Part shown: positions 8,119 to 16,945 of the stretch, piece after piece
Layout of the letters: the number at the start of each line of letters is the position of its first letter
Numbering within the stretch: the stretch's first letter is position 1
From: an uncultured bacterium
Lineage (GTDB): Bacteria; Bacteroidota; Bacteroidia; Bacteroidales; Bacteroidaceae
Assembly (NCBI GenBank): GCA_905214625.1
Contig: CAJMMQ010000004.1
Span: 1 to 64,000, forward strand
Direction: 5' to 3'
DNA: 64,000 nt
Notes under the pieces: generated by a model
The model's input: the letters and a program-made list of their open reading frames with translations, nothing else
The model's database searches: none
What the model was told of the DNA's origin: nothing
Made by a program: the position numbers and the translations under genes

Positions 8119-9849
8119 ATGGCAAACTATTATACAGACCATCCTGAGTTTGAGTTTCATCTCAACCACCCTCTAATGAAGAGGATTGTCGAACTGAAGG
8201 AGCGCAACTTCGCCGACAAGGATGAATATGCAGACGCACCTGTTGACTATCAGGACGCTTTGGAGAATTATAAAAGAGTGCTTGAAATCACAGGCGACAT
8301 TGCTGCCAACGTGCTCGAGCCTAACAGTGAGGAAGTTGACCAGGAAGGCCCGCACCTCGTTGACGGCCGCATGCACTACGCATCAAAGACATACGAGAAC
8401 CTTGACGTAACACGCAAGGCCGGACTCTGGGGCATATCTATGCCGCGCCGCTACGGCGGTCTGAACATGCCTGTCACTCCCTACTCTATGGCTTCAGAGA
8501 TTGTTGCCGCAGCCGACGCCGGTTTTCAGAACATCTGGAGCCTTCAGGACTGTATAGAGACCCTCTACGAGTTCGGCAACGAGGAGCAGCGCCAGAAGTA
8601 TATTCCGCGCGTTTGCGCAGGAGAGACAATGAGTATGGACCTCACCGAGCCCGACGCAGGTTCCGACTTGCAGCGCGTAATGCTCAAGGCTACATACAGC
8701 GAGGAAGAGGGCTGCTGGCTGCTCAACGGCGTTAAGCGCTTCATTACCAACGGCGACTCTGACATTCACCTCGTACTTGCAAGAAGCGAAGCCGGCACAC
8801 ACGACGGCCGCGGACTGTCAATGTTTATCTATGACAAGCGCCAGGGCGGCGTAACAGTGCGCCACATTGAGAACAAGCTCGGTATACACGGCTCACCTAC
8901 CTGCGAGCTTGTCTACAAGAACGCCAAGGCTGAGCTTTGCGGAAGCACACGCATGGGTCTTATCAAATACGTAATGGCACTGATGAACGGCGCACGCCTC
9001 GGCATCGCAGCACAGAGCGTTGGCGTAAGTCAGGCTGCATATAACGAGGCTCTTGCATACGCCAAGGAGCGCAAGCAGTTTGACAAGGCCATCATAAACT
9101 TCCCGGCTGTGTACGACATGCTGGCACGTATGAAGGCAAAACTCGACGCAGGACGCAGCATTCTGTATCAGACAGCGCGCTACGTTGACCTCTACAAGAC
9201 TCTCGAGGACATCTCAAAGGAGCGCAAGCTAACACCGGAGGAGCGTCAGGAGATGAAGACCTACACACGCCTGGCTGACGCATTCACGCCGCTGGCAAAG
9301 GGTATGAACTCTGAATATGTAAACCAGAACGCCTACGACGCTATTCAGGTTCACGGCGGTTCGGGCTTCATCATGGAATATAAGAGCCAGCGCCTCTATC
9401 GCGACGCACGTATCTTCTCTATCTACGAGGGTACTACACAGCTGCAGGTTGTGGCCGCAATACGCTACATCACCAACGGAACTTACCTCTCTATCATCAA
9501 GGAGATGCTGGCAGAGGAGGTAGCCGAAGAGCTGAAACCGCTGCAGGTACGCGTCGCAAAGATGACAGAGCTTTACGAGCAGGCCGTAAACTATGTAAAG
9601 GAGGCAGGCAACCAGGAGGTTCAGGACTTCCTTGCACGCCGTCTGTATGAGATGACCGGCGACATAATCATGTCACTGCTCATACTGAACGACGCCACAC
9701 GTGCTCCTCATCTCTTCACAAAGAGCGCAAACGTTTATGTCCGCCACGCTGAGGCTGAGGTTATCGGCCACTCTGCTTACGTAAAGAGCTTCATCGAGGA
9801 AGACTTGGTTAACTTTCGCGCCATTGAGGAGAAAGCCGCAGAGGAATAA
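8119..9849 (+). CDS. Acyl-CoA dehydrogenase (butyryl-CoA type candidate)
   Basis: FAD enzyme that introduces or removes the alpha-beta double bond of acyl-CoA using Etf as partner. At 576 residues it belongs to the longer class, with an extra helical insert near residues 358-380 and a C-terminal extension beyond the usual 380-residue core. Visible motifs are LTEPDAGSD (175-183), the FITNGD flavin-contact region (208-213), the QVHGGSGF segment and IYEGTTQ (435-441), whose Glu437 is the expected catalytic base. The chromosomal pairing with EtfAB suggests short-chain acyl-CoA, perhaps butyryl-CoA, and fits ptb-buk about 10 kb away. Substrate is inferred, not shown. Confidence 0.88.
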   Translation: MANYYTDHPEFEFHLNHPLMKRIVELKERNFADKDEYADAPVDYQDALENYKRVLEITGDIAANVLEPNSEEVDQEGPHLVDGRMHYASKTYENLDVTRKAGLWGISMPRRYGGLNMPVTPYSMASEIVAAADAGFQNIWSLQDCIETLYEFGNEEQRQKYIPRVCAGETMSMDLTEPDAGSDLQRVMLKATYSEEEGCWLLNGVKRFITNGDSDIHLVLARSEAGTHDGRGLSMFIYDKRQGGVTVRHIENKLGIHGSPTCELVYKNAKAELCGSTRMGLIKYVMALMNGARLGIAAQSVGVSQAAYNEALAYAKERKQFDKAIINFPAVYDMLARMKAKLDAGRSILYQTARYVDLYKTLEDISKERKLTPEERQEMKTYTRLADAFTPLAKGMNSEYVNQNAYDAIQVHGGSGFIMEYKSQRLYRDARIFSIYEGTTQLQVVAAIRYITNGTYLSIIKEMLAEEVAEELKPLQVRVAKMTELYEQAVNYVKEAGNQEVQDFLARRLYEMTGDIIMSLLILNDATRAPHLFTKSANVYVRHAEAEVIGHSAYVKSFIEEDLVNFRAIEEKAAEE

Positions 9850-9940
9850 ACCCTGAACAAACGAAAAGACATGAGGACGGTCTCGGCAAAGATATCTGAA
9901 AGTCTTTTTATTTGATACGTTACCATGTGTAACAACAACA

Positions 9941-9987
9941 GACAGGCACATACGGAAAAGATTCCCGCTATGTGCCTGTCTTCTTTT
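9941..9987 (+). terminator. Terminator of the etf-acd operon
   Basis: A perfect 12-bp stem (GACAGGCACATA/TATGTGCCTGTC) with a 16-nt loop, followed by TTCTTTTT. Confidence 0.9.
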
Positions 9988-10169
9988 TAATCCAAATCGC
10001 CATTAAATTTCTACCGGATTGCCGTCTGATATTGAGCGAAAATAAGACGGCAAAACGATGAAAACATCAATATACTTGTAACATTAAACCATATACGGTA
10101 TTCTAATGCGGTTTTTGTTAAAAGCACGCTCAATACCTTACAAATTATTCAAATATGCATGCATAACGT

Positions 10170-10706
10170 TCATTTCCACACCTGCCAGCCGTCAACAAGA
10201 CCGAACAAGCGGCCGAGCGACTTGCCGTATGCCGCCGGATAATGCAGGGCATATACAAACCAAACGTTGTCGCCCTTGACGTATTTTGCGTAATATCGGA
10301 ATCCGTCGATGAGCATCCCGTCCTCATAAAGCGGCGACGACACCACAAAGCTGTTACCCCTGCGGCGGCAAGAGTCGGCCTTCATGGCAGAGGCTATCGA
10401 GTCCATATATTCCTTAAAGCCGCGTTCCTTTCTGTCGTAGACCACGTAACATTCTATCGTAAGCTGCCAGAAATCAAAGCGCGAGCAGCCGAAATAGCGG
10501 CCGGTGGTGTCGTTGTTCTTTACGAATATGTCGGGATAACGTGCCACAAAACCAAAGTCGCGGTCTTTATATTCGGCAAGCGGCGCCACGTTGAGGCGCT
10601 CCATGAGCCGCCTTTCCATGTCGGGAAAATCATCTTTCTTGACAAGGGCGTCTATGCCGAAGGCAAAAATTGTGAGCAAAAAGGCAAAAACAAGTATCTT
10701 TCTCAT
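10170..10706 (-). CDS. Exported hypothetical protein
   Basis: A 178-residue protein with one N-terminal hydrophobic segment (residues 5-22), either an uncleaved anchor or a signal peptide. The rest is a compact globular region rich in aromatic residues, of a kind I do not recognise. An upstream Met (10892) would add 62 low-complexity residues, but it lies upstream of the promoter box at 10845-10852, so I chose MRKILVFAF. It has no obvious operon partner; a 22-bp array lies upstream of its promoter. Function unknown. Confidence 0.6.
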   Translation of the reverse strand: MRKILVFAFLLTIFAFGIDALVKKDDFPDMERRLMERLNVAPLAEYKDRDFGFVARYPDIFVKNNDTTGRYFGCSRFDFWQLTIECYVVYDRKERGFKEYMDSIASAMKADSCRRRGNSFVVSSPLYEDGMLIDGFRYYAKYVKGDNVWFVYALHYPAAYGKSLGRLFGLVDGWQVWK

Positions 10707-10844
10707 AATGCTTAAACATGAACCATCCTGACTGTGATATTGCGCAAGCACGCTGACGCAGAAGCCGCACATACGCCTCACATACCGCAGGCACGCATAT
10801 TGACGGCAGCGCGGCAGCGGCTTAACGCTGATGTGGCAACCATG

Positions 10845-10852
10845 CAAATGTA
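10845..10852 (-). promoter_or_regulatory. Promoter -7 box (TACATTTG)
   Basis: TACATTTGC on the minus strand, about 140 bp upstream of the exported hypothetical protein. It supports the shorter start. Confidence 0.5.
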
Positions 10853-10941
10853 ACGATTTGGCTGTTTTGTAAGGAAAAAAACTTGCTGACATTTGTCTGA
10901 CATTTCACGGATAACGCCCGGAAAGGAATGTCAGACAGCAG

Positions 10942-11051
10942 AAACAAAGAAAGCCTGTTTTGCGAAAGGCCATGTTTCAGCCTCCAAAAGGACACCTTTT
11001 ACAGGCCAAAAGGCCGTCTTTCAGAAGGCAAAAGACGTCCTTTTGTAACGT
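10942..11051. repeat. 22-bp-period A/T-tract array (5 modules)
   Basis: Modules start at 10942, 10964, 10986, 11008 and 11030. The last three open with AAAAG and carry CTTTT or CTTTC at module position 11-15, and the last four modules are very clear. It lies between the 3' end of the HipT-like gene and the promoter of the exported hypothetical protein. Confidence 0.8.
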
Positions 11052-11202
11052 GCTGAATATGTGCGTGTTGCGAGGACCGCACGCAACGATAAAAAGATAT
11101 AGCTGCTGTTTATAAAAGCTGAGTCAAAAACCGCAGCGCAAAGCATGGCAAACCGATGACAAACATCTGCTTCTGCATGCCTTACAAAGCCTCCACGGCA
11201 GA

Positions 11203-12141
11203 CTATTTCAACATTATTATGCGGCGCAGGATGAGCGTCTTATACTGATGCTTCAAATCATCCGGCAGGAACGACTGGTCGATAAGCTCGAACCATTTGG
11301 GCAGCACGCGGCTGAACTTGCGCGCCATGTTCTCGATTACTTTCTCCTCAATGCCCGACGAAGCAATAGACTTTATGAAGTCGGTCTTGCGCAGCTTGCG
11401 TTTCTTTCCGTTTAGCGTCAGTGCCAGTTCCTCGGTGTCCTCGGGCATTACCAGGGCAGTAGAGAGCATGTCGTAGGCCGGAGTGAGCGTATAGGCACCG
11501 TCCATGGCGTTGTAAAGCGAGAAGTTTTTCAGGTGCATGTCTGCGTTGCCCGTTATCCATGAGAACACAACCACCTCCCAGAAGTTTACCACATCGAGCT
11601 TCGGGGTGGCCGAATACTTCTTTATGGCCTTGGCAATCTGCTCGTAAGAGCCTTTATATTTATACTCTGTAAGCCGCTCGGTTAGCTGGCACATATCCTC
11701 CATCGGTATCTTGTGCCCGTCGGCCGTACGGTCTATTCGCCTTGTTATGTAGCACAGCTCGCCGTCTCTGAAGCGTATAAGGCTGTGCGGCACCACAGTA
11801 ATCTTGGCCGCCTCGGCCAGATGCATCGTAAGGTCTTCAAGTTCGGGCAGCGCACGGTATGTGGCGGTCTGCGGCTTCAGGATGAAGCGTCCCCACAGTC
11901 CTACTATTGTAAAGCGGTCCGGCTCGTTCCTGCCTCCACGGTCGATGTCGAGCGAGAGCTTGGCCTGCACACCCGTAAGCGTTGTCTGACTGCGTACCAC
12001 CTGACGCGCCAAGTCGCCCAGTTGTTCCCTAACATAAGGCAGCGAAGGCGCATTGCGGGTGCCGAAAAACTTGCGGGCACACGCCGGATGAAAGTCGGTC
12101 TGCCCATCCTTCAACTCCTTGTAACAATAAAGACACCTCAT
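11203..12141 (-). CDS. HipA-type serine/threonine kinase toxin, HipT-like
   Basis: A 312-residue HipA C-terminal-type kinase that lacks the usual HipA N-terminal subdomain, as in HipT of the HipBST family, which phosphorylates tryptophanyl-tRNA synthetase. Seen here: a small zinc-ribbon-like N-terminus (C3, C6, H18, C21), a Gly-rich loop TLTGVQAK (54-61), the ATP-binding Lys in FILKP (K89), the catalytic NADMHLKN (D201, N206) and the metal-binding PAYD (D224). All core kinase residues are present. The autophosphorylation SxS pair of characterised HipT is T54-L-T56 here. It is the last gene of hipB-hipS-hipT order. The first 19 in-frame residues before Met 12141 come from an AT-rich spacer and were excluded. 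Target unknown. Confidence 0.85.
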   Translation of the reverse strand: MRCLYCYKELKDGQTDFHPACARKFFGTRNAPSLPYVREQLGDLARQVVRSQTTLTGVQAKLSLDIDRGGRNEPDRFTIVGLWGRFILKPQTATYRALPELEDLTMHLAEAAKITVVPHSLIRFRDGELCYITRRIDRTADGHKIPMEDMCQLTERLTEYKYKGSYEQIAKAIKKYSATPKLDVVNFWEVVVFSWITGNADMHLKNFSLYNAMDGAYTLTPAYDMLSTALVMPEDTEELALTLNGKKRKLRKTDFIKSIASSGIEEKVIENMARKFSRVLPKWFELIDQSFLPDDLKHQYKTLILRRIIMLK

Positions 12142-12238
12142 ATTTAATTCATAATTCTTAATGCGTAATTCATAATTGGGTAAACGAAATAATGGCAAAA
12201 AGAAGGGCTTTAATTTTTACTTTTTAATTTTTAATTTT

Positions 12239-12583
12239 TCATTCTTCCCGTTCCTCCTCCTTGTCGTCCTGCTCCGGCACCACGCTTACGGCCCCTATGC
12301 AGTCTTTACAACAGGCAAGGAGCAGCGACATGCGGTCGCGCTGGTTTATCTTCCAGCTCTTCTCGGCAATGTTGAGGAGCCAGCCCTCAGGAATAAGTCC
12401 GTCGAAAAACGGAAACAGCACTGTGTCGTGATAAGGCTTGTCGGTAAGCGGCAACGTAAGACTCACGGCCTCTGCGCCGTCGGAAGCAAGAAAGTCAGGG
12501 TCGTACAAGAACGTAAATCCGTTCTCGTCTTCAGTGAGCCGCCCTGCCACACGGTCGTAAAGATATACTATCGCTGTTTTCAT
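12239..12583 (-). CDS. HipA N-terminal-domain protein, HipS-like
   Basis: A 114-residue stand-alone copy of the HipA N-terminal subdomain (Couple_hipA-like): KTAIVYLYDRVAGRL at the start, FLYDPDFL, then PLTDKPY, FPFFDGLIPEGW and a QRDRMSLLLA helix. In HipBST systems this small protein (HipS) is the antitoxin that blocks HipT. The acidic tail (EQDDKEEEREE) is unusual. It lies between the HTH regulator gene and the kinase gene; the 97-bp gap to the kinase is filled with AT-rich repeat words. A Met two codons earlier (12589) is an equally possible start. Confidence 0.8.
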   Translation of the reverse strand: MKTAIVYLYDRVAGRLTEDENGFTFLYDPDFLASDGAEAVSLTLPLTDKPYHDTVLFPFFDGLIPEGWLLNIAEKSWKINQRDRMSLLLACCKDCIGAVSVVPEQDDKEEEREE

Positions 12584-12672
12584 AGGCACAAGGTTTTAGT
12601 AAATATGGCATTAAAAATACGACAAACATAACGGCACATGGGCACACCACGCACCATGGTTAAAGGCACGGT

Positions 12673-12894
12673 CTACTCCTGTTCGCGGCCGGAACGTATT
12701 TCAACGGCACCAACCTGCCGCCCGAAAAGGCTCAACACCTGGTTCACCTTGTCCATACGCAAGGTCTGTTTGCCCTGCTCCAGTTCACGCACAAAGCGCA
12801 GCCCCACGCCCGACTTGTCGGCCAAGTCTACCTGAGTGAGGTTAAACTTCTTTCGCATTTCTTTAACAAAATCTGCTATCAGTCTGTCGTCCAT
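12673..12894 (-). CDS. HipB-like XRE-family HTH regulator
   Basis: A 73-residue Cro/CI-type helix-turn-helix protein. The LTQVDLADKSGVGLRFVREL segment is the DNA-binding HTH, and the C-terminus ends in a short beta-strand region as in HipB. I chose Met 12894 (MDDRLIADF). The Met at 12915 lies at or upstream of the expected transcription start, because the -7 box TATATTTG is at 12920-12913. It should repress its own operon through the three palindromes at 12897-12997 and, in a HipBST system, complete the antitoxin complex. The gap to hipS is 89 bp. Confidence 0.85.
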   Translation of the reverse strand: MDDRLIADFVKEMRKKFNLTQVDLADKSGVGLRFVRELEQGKQTLRMDKVNQVLSLFGRQVGAVEIRSGREQE

Positions 12895-12896
12895 GT

Positions 12897-12997
12897 TATA
12901 CCCGTTTGGGTACAAATATACAAAATAAATATAACAATTATACCTTTTAGGGTATAATTTTATTAATTTTATTTCATATTATACCTTATCGGGTATA
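12897..12997. promoter_or_regulatory. Promoter and three operator palindromes of the hip locus
   Basis: Three 18-bp palindromes of the form TATACC-N5-GGGTATA lie at 12897-12914 (last arm GGGTACA), 12939-12956 and 12980-12997. Their starts are 42 and 41 bp apart, about four helical turns, so all face the same side of the DNA. The first overlaps the -7 box (TATATTTG, 12920-12913, minus strand) and ends three bases from the hipB start codon. This is the expected layout for cooperative HipB autorepression. Confidence 0.85.
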
Positions 12998-13092
12998 AAC
13001 ATAAGTAATATTACCAAATGTTTTGTTAAATAAAATTAGGCATAAAAACTAAAAAAGGCAGGTAATTTATGATAGAAAAACCTACCTTATGG

Positions 13093-14388
13093 TCATGGAC
13101 GGCACAGCGCTTCGCACACACGGTCTTGAAACTTACGGCCTGAAGAGGCGTGGCGTATGCCCATGTTGATTATCGAAAAACACAGCACATGGCCGTTTGC
13201 TGCCGTGCAATAGCCAGCAAGGGCGCTAACGCCTGTAACGGTTCCTGTCTTGGCATGCACGTTGCCGTGGGCATATCCGCGGCCCATGCGGTCGTCAAGC
13301 GTGCCGTCAACACCTGCCACAGGCATAACCTCACGCAGAGGCTCATATATCTTTTTATGCTTATAGGCATATTTAAGAAAGGCAACCTCAAGCTCGGGCG
13401 ACACGTAGTTATACAGAGAAAGGCCGCTGCCGTCGGCAATATAATACTTTGAAGGCTTGAAGCCGAGCTGCTGAATCAGCCTGTTCATAACCTGACGGCC
13501 CTGCTTGGCCGTTGCTGGAGAAGAAGAACCTGAAGACGCAGCCAGATGATAGAACACCGATTCGGAATAAAGATTATCGCTCTTTTTCATCATCCTGTGC
13601 ATCACGTCGCCTATGGCACGCTCCACGGTGCATATCGTCCTTGCGCTGCCGGGCGTGCGTCCGGAGCGCGTCCGGCCGTCAACCACAATGCCGTTCTTCT
13701 CCATCTTCCTTTTTAAAGACTCAACAAAATCATTCTTACGTGACACAAGCAGAGGCGAAAGCACCGGATTGTCGTCGTCCCAGCACCATCCCTCGCCCAG
13801 GCGGTCGTCGTCTTTCATAGAGAAATCGGCACAGATGTCACCCGCAATGGTGTCGATGCCAAGGCTCTTCAGGCTGTCAATAAAATCATTCAGGTCGGCC
13901 GTTGTGAACGCAGGATCAAAGTCTCCCTTACAATAAAGGTTGCCCCTGAGCACACAACTGTCAATGTCTCCTGAATAAGACAGCGTGGTTTTATATTTAT
14001 AGTCGTATCCCAACTTGTCGAGCGCGGCCACCGCCACCATCATCTTCAGCGTGCTTGCCGGGCGCATAAGCTGGCGCTCGTTGTGCCTGAATATCACTGA
14101 GTCGGCCGTAAGGTCGTAGACCATCATGCCCACCATCGACGTCTCGAACATGTCGTTCTCAAGGAGTGAGCTTATCCTTGCCCTTACATTGGCCGGCCAC
14201 GGCAGGTCGTCTTCCGATATAACGGTGTCGGCATCAGCCGTGTCTTCGTCATTAACGGCATACATGCCCATATCTCCACGACCTTCAAAGCCGCCGGCCG
14301 TGCCTGTAAAAGACACCAGCAAGGCAAGCGCGATGGCCATGAATAATTTTATAACCGATTCTGTATTTCTGCTATTCTGACTCTTCAT
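13093..14388 (-). CDS. dacB: D-alanyl-D-alanine carboxypeptidase/endopeptidase (PBP4 family)
   Basis: Periplasmic peptidoglycan DD-peptidase of the S13 (DacB/PBP4) family, 431 residues. The three active-site motifs are all present: STLK (S112-K115, nucleophile Ser112), SDN (270-272) and KTG (380-382). The N-terminal hydrophobic segment (residues 13-32) is a signal peptide or anchor. An acidic linker (about 46-62) precedes the catalytic domain. Its start overlaps the end of the upstream PH-like gene by 17 bp, so the two are translationally coupled. The preceding gene is not known to act in wall synthesis; the pairing is only positional. Confidence 0.92.
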   Translation of the reverse strand: MKSQNSRNTESVIKLFMAIALALLVSFTGTAGGFEGRGDMGMYAVNDEDTADADTVISEDDLPWPANVRARISSLLENDMFETSMVGMMVYDLTADSVIFRHNERQLMRPASTLKMMVAVAALDKLGYDYKYKTTLSYSGDIDSCVLRGNLYCKGDFDPAFTTADLNDFIDSLKSLGIDTIAGDICADFSMKDDDRLGEGWCWDDDNPVLSPLLVSRKNDFVESLKRKMEKNGIVVDGRTRSGRTPGSARTICTVERAIGDVMHRMMKKSDNLYSESVFYHLAASSGSSSPATAKQGRQVMNRLIQQLGFKPSKYYIADGSGLSLYNYVSPELEVAFLKYAYKHKKIYEPLREVMPVAGVDGTLDDRMGRGYAHGNVHAKTGTVTGVSALAGYCTAANGHVLCFSIINMGIRHASSGRKFQDRVCEALCRP

Positions 14389-14830
14389 CTTTGTTCATGT
14401 TTAAGCCTATGCGTTCCTGTCTGTCCCTGACCTCACGCATAAAGGCATCTTCGTTGACGGGCTGCACCGTGGTTTCATGCCCTGCACCGTATTCAATTAG
14501 CACGTATCTCACGCCAAGCAGTCCGGGCCTGACCACCCTCATGCGTATAATCTCGTTCACGGGAACAGACAACTCACGAGAGAATCGGCCGCGACTGATA
14601 ATCAGACGGCCGTCGGAAGTGAGCACATATACCGTATGGATTATTCTCTCTATCATCAGTACGGCCACACCCATGAGCAAGAAGCCCACAAGGGCATTAA
14701 CGGCAGAACGGTGCCAGAAAGAAAACATGGCCGCCCCCGCAACTATGACGATGCAGGAATAATTGAGCCACGACGCACGATAATGAAAAGAACGGTTCAC
14801 TGAAACTATGATTTTATAAACTTGCCGCAC
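14372..14830 (-). CDS. PH-domain-like membrane protein
   Basis: A 152-residue protein with two adjacent membrane helices (about residues 22-38 and 44-60, short hairpin) followed by a small beta-rich domain (VYVLTSDGRLIISRG ...). This layout matches bacterial PH-like (bPH/DUF304-type) membrane proteins of unknown role. It is the first gene of a pair with dacB (17-bp overlap). A -7 box at 14966-14973 lies about 136 bp upstream. Confidence 0.6.
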   Translation of the reverse strand: MRQVYKIIVSVNRSFHYRASWLNYSCIVIVAGAAMFSFWHRSAVNALVGFLLMGVAVLMIERIIHTVYVLTSDGRLIISRGRFSRELSVPVNEIIRMRVVRPGLLGVRYVLIEYGAGHETTVQPVNEDAFMREVRDRQERIGLNMNKDEESE

Positions 14831-14965
14831 GGCGTAATGCCCGCATCCGTCTTACAGAAAGAACGCTCCGCAACGGCAGGATATAAGCCTGCAAGCGGCA
14901 AAAACGTGCCGACAAAGACGCATTTCGGCCATAACAGCCGCCGACAACTGTTTTTTTTGACCATG

Positions 14966-14973
14966 CAAAGGTA
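14966..14973 (-). promoter_or_regulatory. Promoter -7 box (TACCTTTG)
   Basis: TACCTTTGC on the minus strand, upstream of the PH-like/dacB pair. Confidence 0.5.
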
Positions 14974-15070
14974 GCTATTTTATCAGTAAAAGCGGCATTT
15001 TGATGTTTTAAAGTAACCTTATATATGTCAAAAATAGAAACAGGGCACATACAAATTCAAAAATTCTTAT

Positions 15071-15078
15071 TACTTTTG
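15071..15078 (+). promoter_or_regulatory. Promoter -7 box of nadB (TACTTTTG)
   Basis: TACTTTTGC, 23 bp upstream of the nadB start codon, leaving a leader of only about 17 nt. Confidence 0.6.
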
Positions 15079-15101
15079 CAAATGTTTTATAATATATCTT
15101 T

Positions 15102-16697
15102 ATGGTATTCAAATACGACTTTTTGATTATCGGCGCAGGAGTTGCCGGTATGAGCTATGCCCTTAAAATAGCAAGAGCACACAAAGGCAAAATATGTATT
15201 ATTTGCAAAACTACACTTGACGAGGCAAACACCGCGTTTGCCCAAGGCGGCGTAGCGTCAGTAACCAACCTCAAAGTGGACAACTTTGAAAAGCACATTG
15301 AGGACACAATGATTGCGGGTGACTACATAAGCGACCGCAACGCTGTGGAACAAGTTGTAAGAAATGCGCCAAAACAGATTGAGGAACTCGTTAAATGGGG
15401 CGTCAACTTCGACAAGAAAGAAGACGGCGAATTTGACCTTCACCGCGAAGGCGGACACTCGGAGTTCCGTATTCTGCACCACGCCGACGACACGGGAGCA
15501 GAGATACAGAGAGGGCTAATGGAGGCTGTGAGGAACACGCCGGAGATAGAAATAAAGGAAAATCACTTTGCCGTGGAAATCATCACGCAGCATCATCTGG
15601 GCATCGAGGTGACAAGACGCACGCCAGACATTGAGTGCTACGGAGCCTACGTGCTGAATCCTGACACAGAGAAGGTGGACACTTACCTGAGCAAGGTTAC
15701 GCTTATGTGTACAGGAGGGTGCGGAGCCGTGTATCAGTCTACCACCAATCCTATTATATCCACGGGCGACGGCGAAGCCATGGTGTATCGTGCAAAGGGC
15801 ACGGTGCAGGACATGGAGTTCGTACAGTTCCACCCAACGGCGCTTTATCACCCCGGAGAAACACATCCGGCATATCTCATCACAGAGGCCATGCGCGGCT
15901 ACGGAGGCATACTGAGGCTGCCTAACGGCGAATCGTTCATGGAGAAATACGACAAGCGACTCTCGCTTGCGCCGCGCGACATCGTAGCACGCGCGATAGA
16001 CAAGGAGATGAAAATTCACGGCCTTGATCACGTCTGCCTTGACGTTACTCACAAGGACGCCGAGGAAACCAAGCACCACTTCCCAAACATATATCAGAAA
16101 TGCCTGTCGATTGGCATAGACATCACAAAAGACTATATACCCGTAAGACCGGCAGCACACTATATGTGCGGAGGCATTAAGGTTGACCTTAACGGCGAAT
16201 CGAGCATACACCGCCTATACGCCATTGGCGAATGTTCATGCACGGGACTGCACGGAGGCAACCGCCTGGCAAGCAACTCGCTCATAGAGGCTGTTGTTTA
16301 TGCCGACGCGGCAGCACGCCACTGCCTTGAACATGTTGACGAATACAGCTTCAACACCAACATTCCGGAGTGGAACGACGAGGGAACGATGACCAACGAG
16401 GAGAAGGTTCTCATAACACAGAGCGTCAAAGAGGTTGGCCAGACCATGAGCAACTATGTGGGCATAGTGAGAAGTAACCTGCGACTTAAACGCGCATGGG
16501 ACCGCCTCGACCTGCTGTATGAGGAGACTGAAGCCCTGTTTAAGCGCGTAAAGGCAAGCCGCGACATCTGCGAGCTGCGCAACATGATTAACGTGGGCTA
16601 CCTGATTACGCGCCAGGCCATCGAGCGCAAAGAGTGCCGCGGACTTCACTACACGATAGACTATCCGCTCCACGCCTACGACAACAAGAAAGACTGA
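15102..16697 (+). CDS. nadB: L-aspartate oxidase
   Basis: First step of de novo NAD synthesis: oxidises L-aspartate to iminoaspartate. The 531-residue flavoprotein has the N-terminal GAGVAG FAD-binding motif, NTAFAQGGVA, the active-site HREGGHSE (near residue 119), and the C-terminal FAD contact GECSCTGLHGGNRLASNS. These separate it from succinate dehydrogenase and fumarate reductase flavoproteins, whose length and membrane context differ. The partners nadA and nadC are not in the window. It stands alone between its own promoter and a strong terminator. Confidence 0.94.
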   Translation: MVFKYDFLIIGAGVAGMSYALKIARAHKGKICIICKTTLDEANTAFAQGGVASVTNLKVDNFEKHIEDTMIAGDYISDRNAVEQVVRNAPKQIEELVKWGVNFDKKEDGEFDLHREGGHSEFRILHHADDTGAEIQRGLMEAVRNTPEIEIKENHFAVEIITQHHLGIEVTRRTPDIECYGAYVLNPDTEKVDTYLSKVTLMCTGGCGAVYQSTTNPIISTGDGEAMVYRAKGTVQDMEFVQFHPTALYHPGETHPAYLITEAMRGYGGILRLPNGESFMEKYDKRLSLAPRDIVARAIDKEMKIHGLDHVCLDVTHKDAEETKHHFPNIYQKCLSIGIDITKDYIPVRPAAHYMCGGIKVDLNGESSIHRLYAIGECSCTGLHGGNRLASNSLIEAVVYADAAARHCLEHVDEYSFNTNIPEWNDEGTMTNEEKVLITQSVKEVGQTMSNYVGIVRSNLRLKRAWDRLDLLYEETEALFKRVKASRDICELRNMINVGYLITRQAIERKECRGLHYTIDYPLHAYDNKKD

Positions 16698-16780
16698 CAA
16701 GATGAGGGCTTTGCCGCCTGCGTGAAGAAGTGTATCTGAACGCCGGGCACATGCCTGAAACTGATGATAAAACGGACAAG

Positions 16781-16820
16781 AGTCTGCCGCCCGGAACTTA
16801 CGGACGGCAGACTTTTTTTG
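16781..16820 (+). terminator. Terminator of nadB
   Basis: AGTCTGCCG/CGGCAGACT perfect 9-bp stem with a 15-nt loop, followed by a run of seven T. Confidence 0.9.
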
Positions 16821-16945
16821 TGTCTTCTCACATGGCAGACAAGAGGGATAATTATGTACAGAGTTTTCTTTAATATAGAAAACAGACATTAAACGGACGT
16901 TAATTCAAAACAGACAAAACATCCATTTAATTAACTTACGTTCAC

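Noticed and set aside
12895..12915. Earlier hipB start at 12915
   Set aside because: It coincides with the -7 box and first operator, at or upstream of the expected transcription start.
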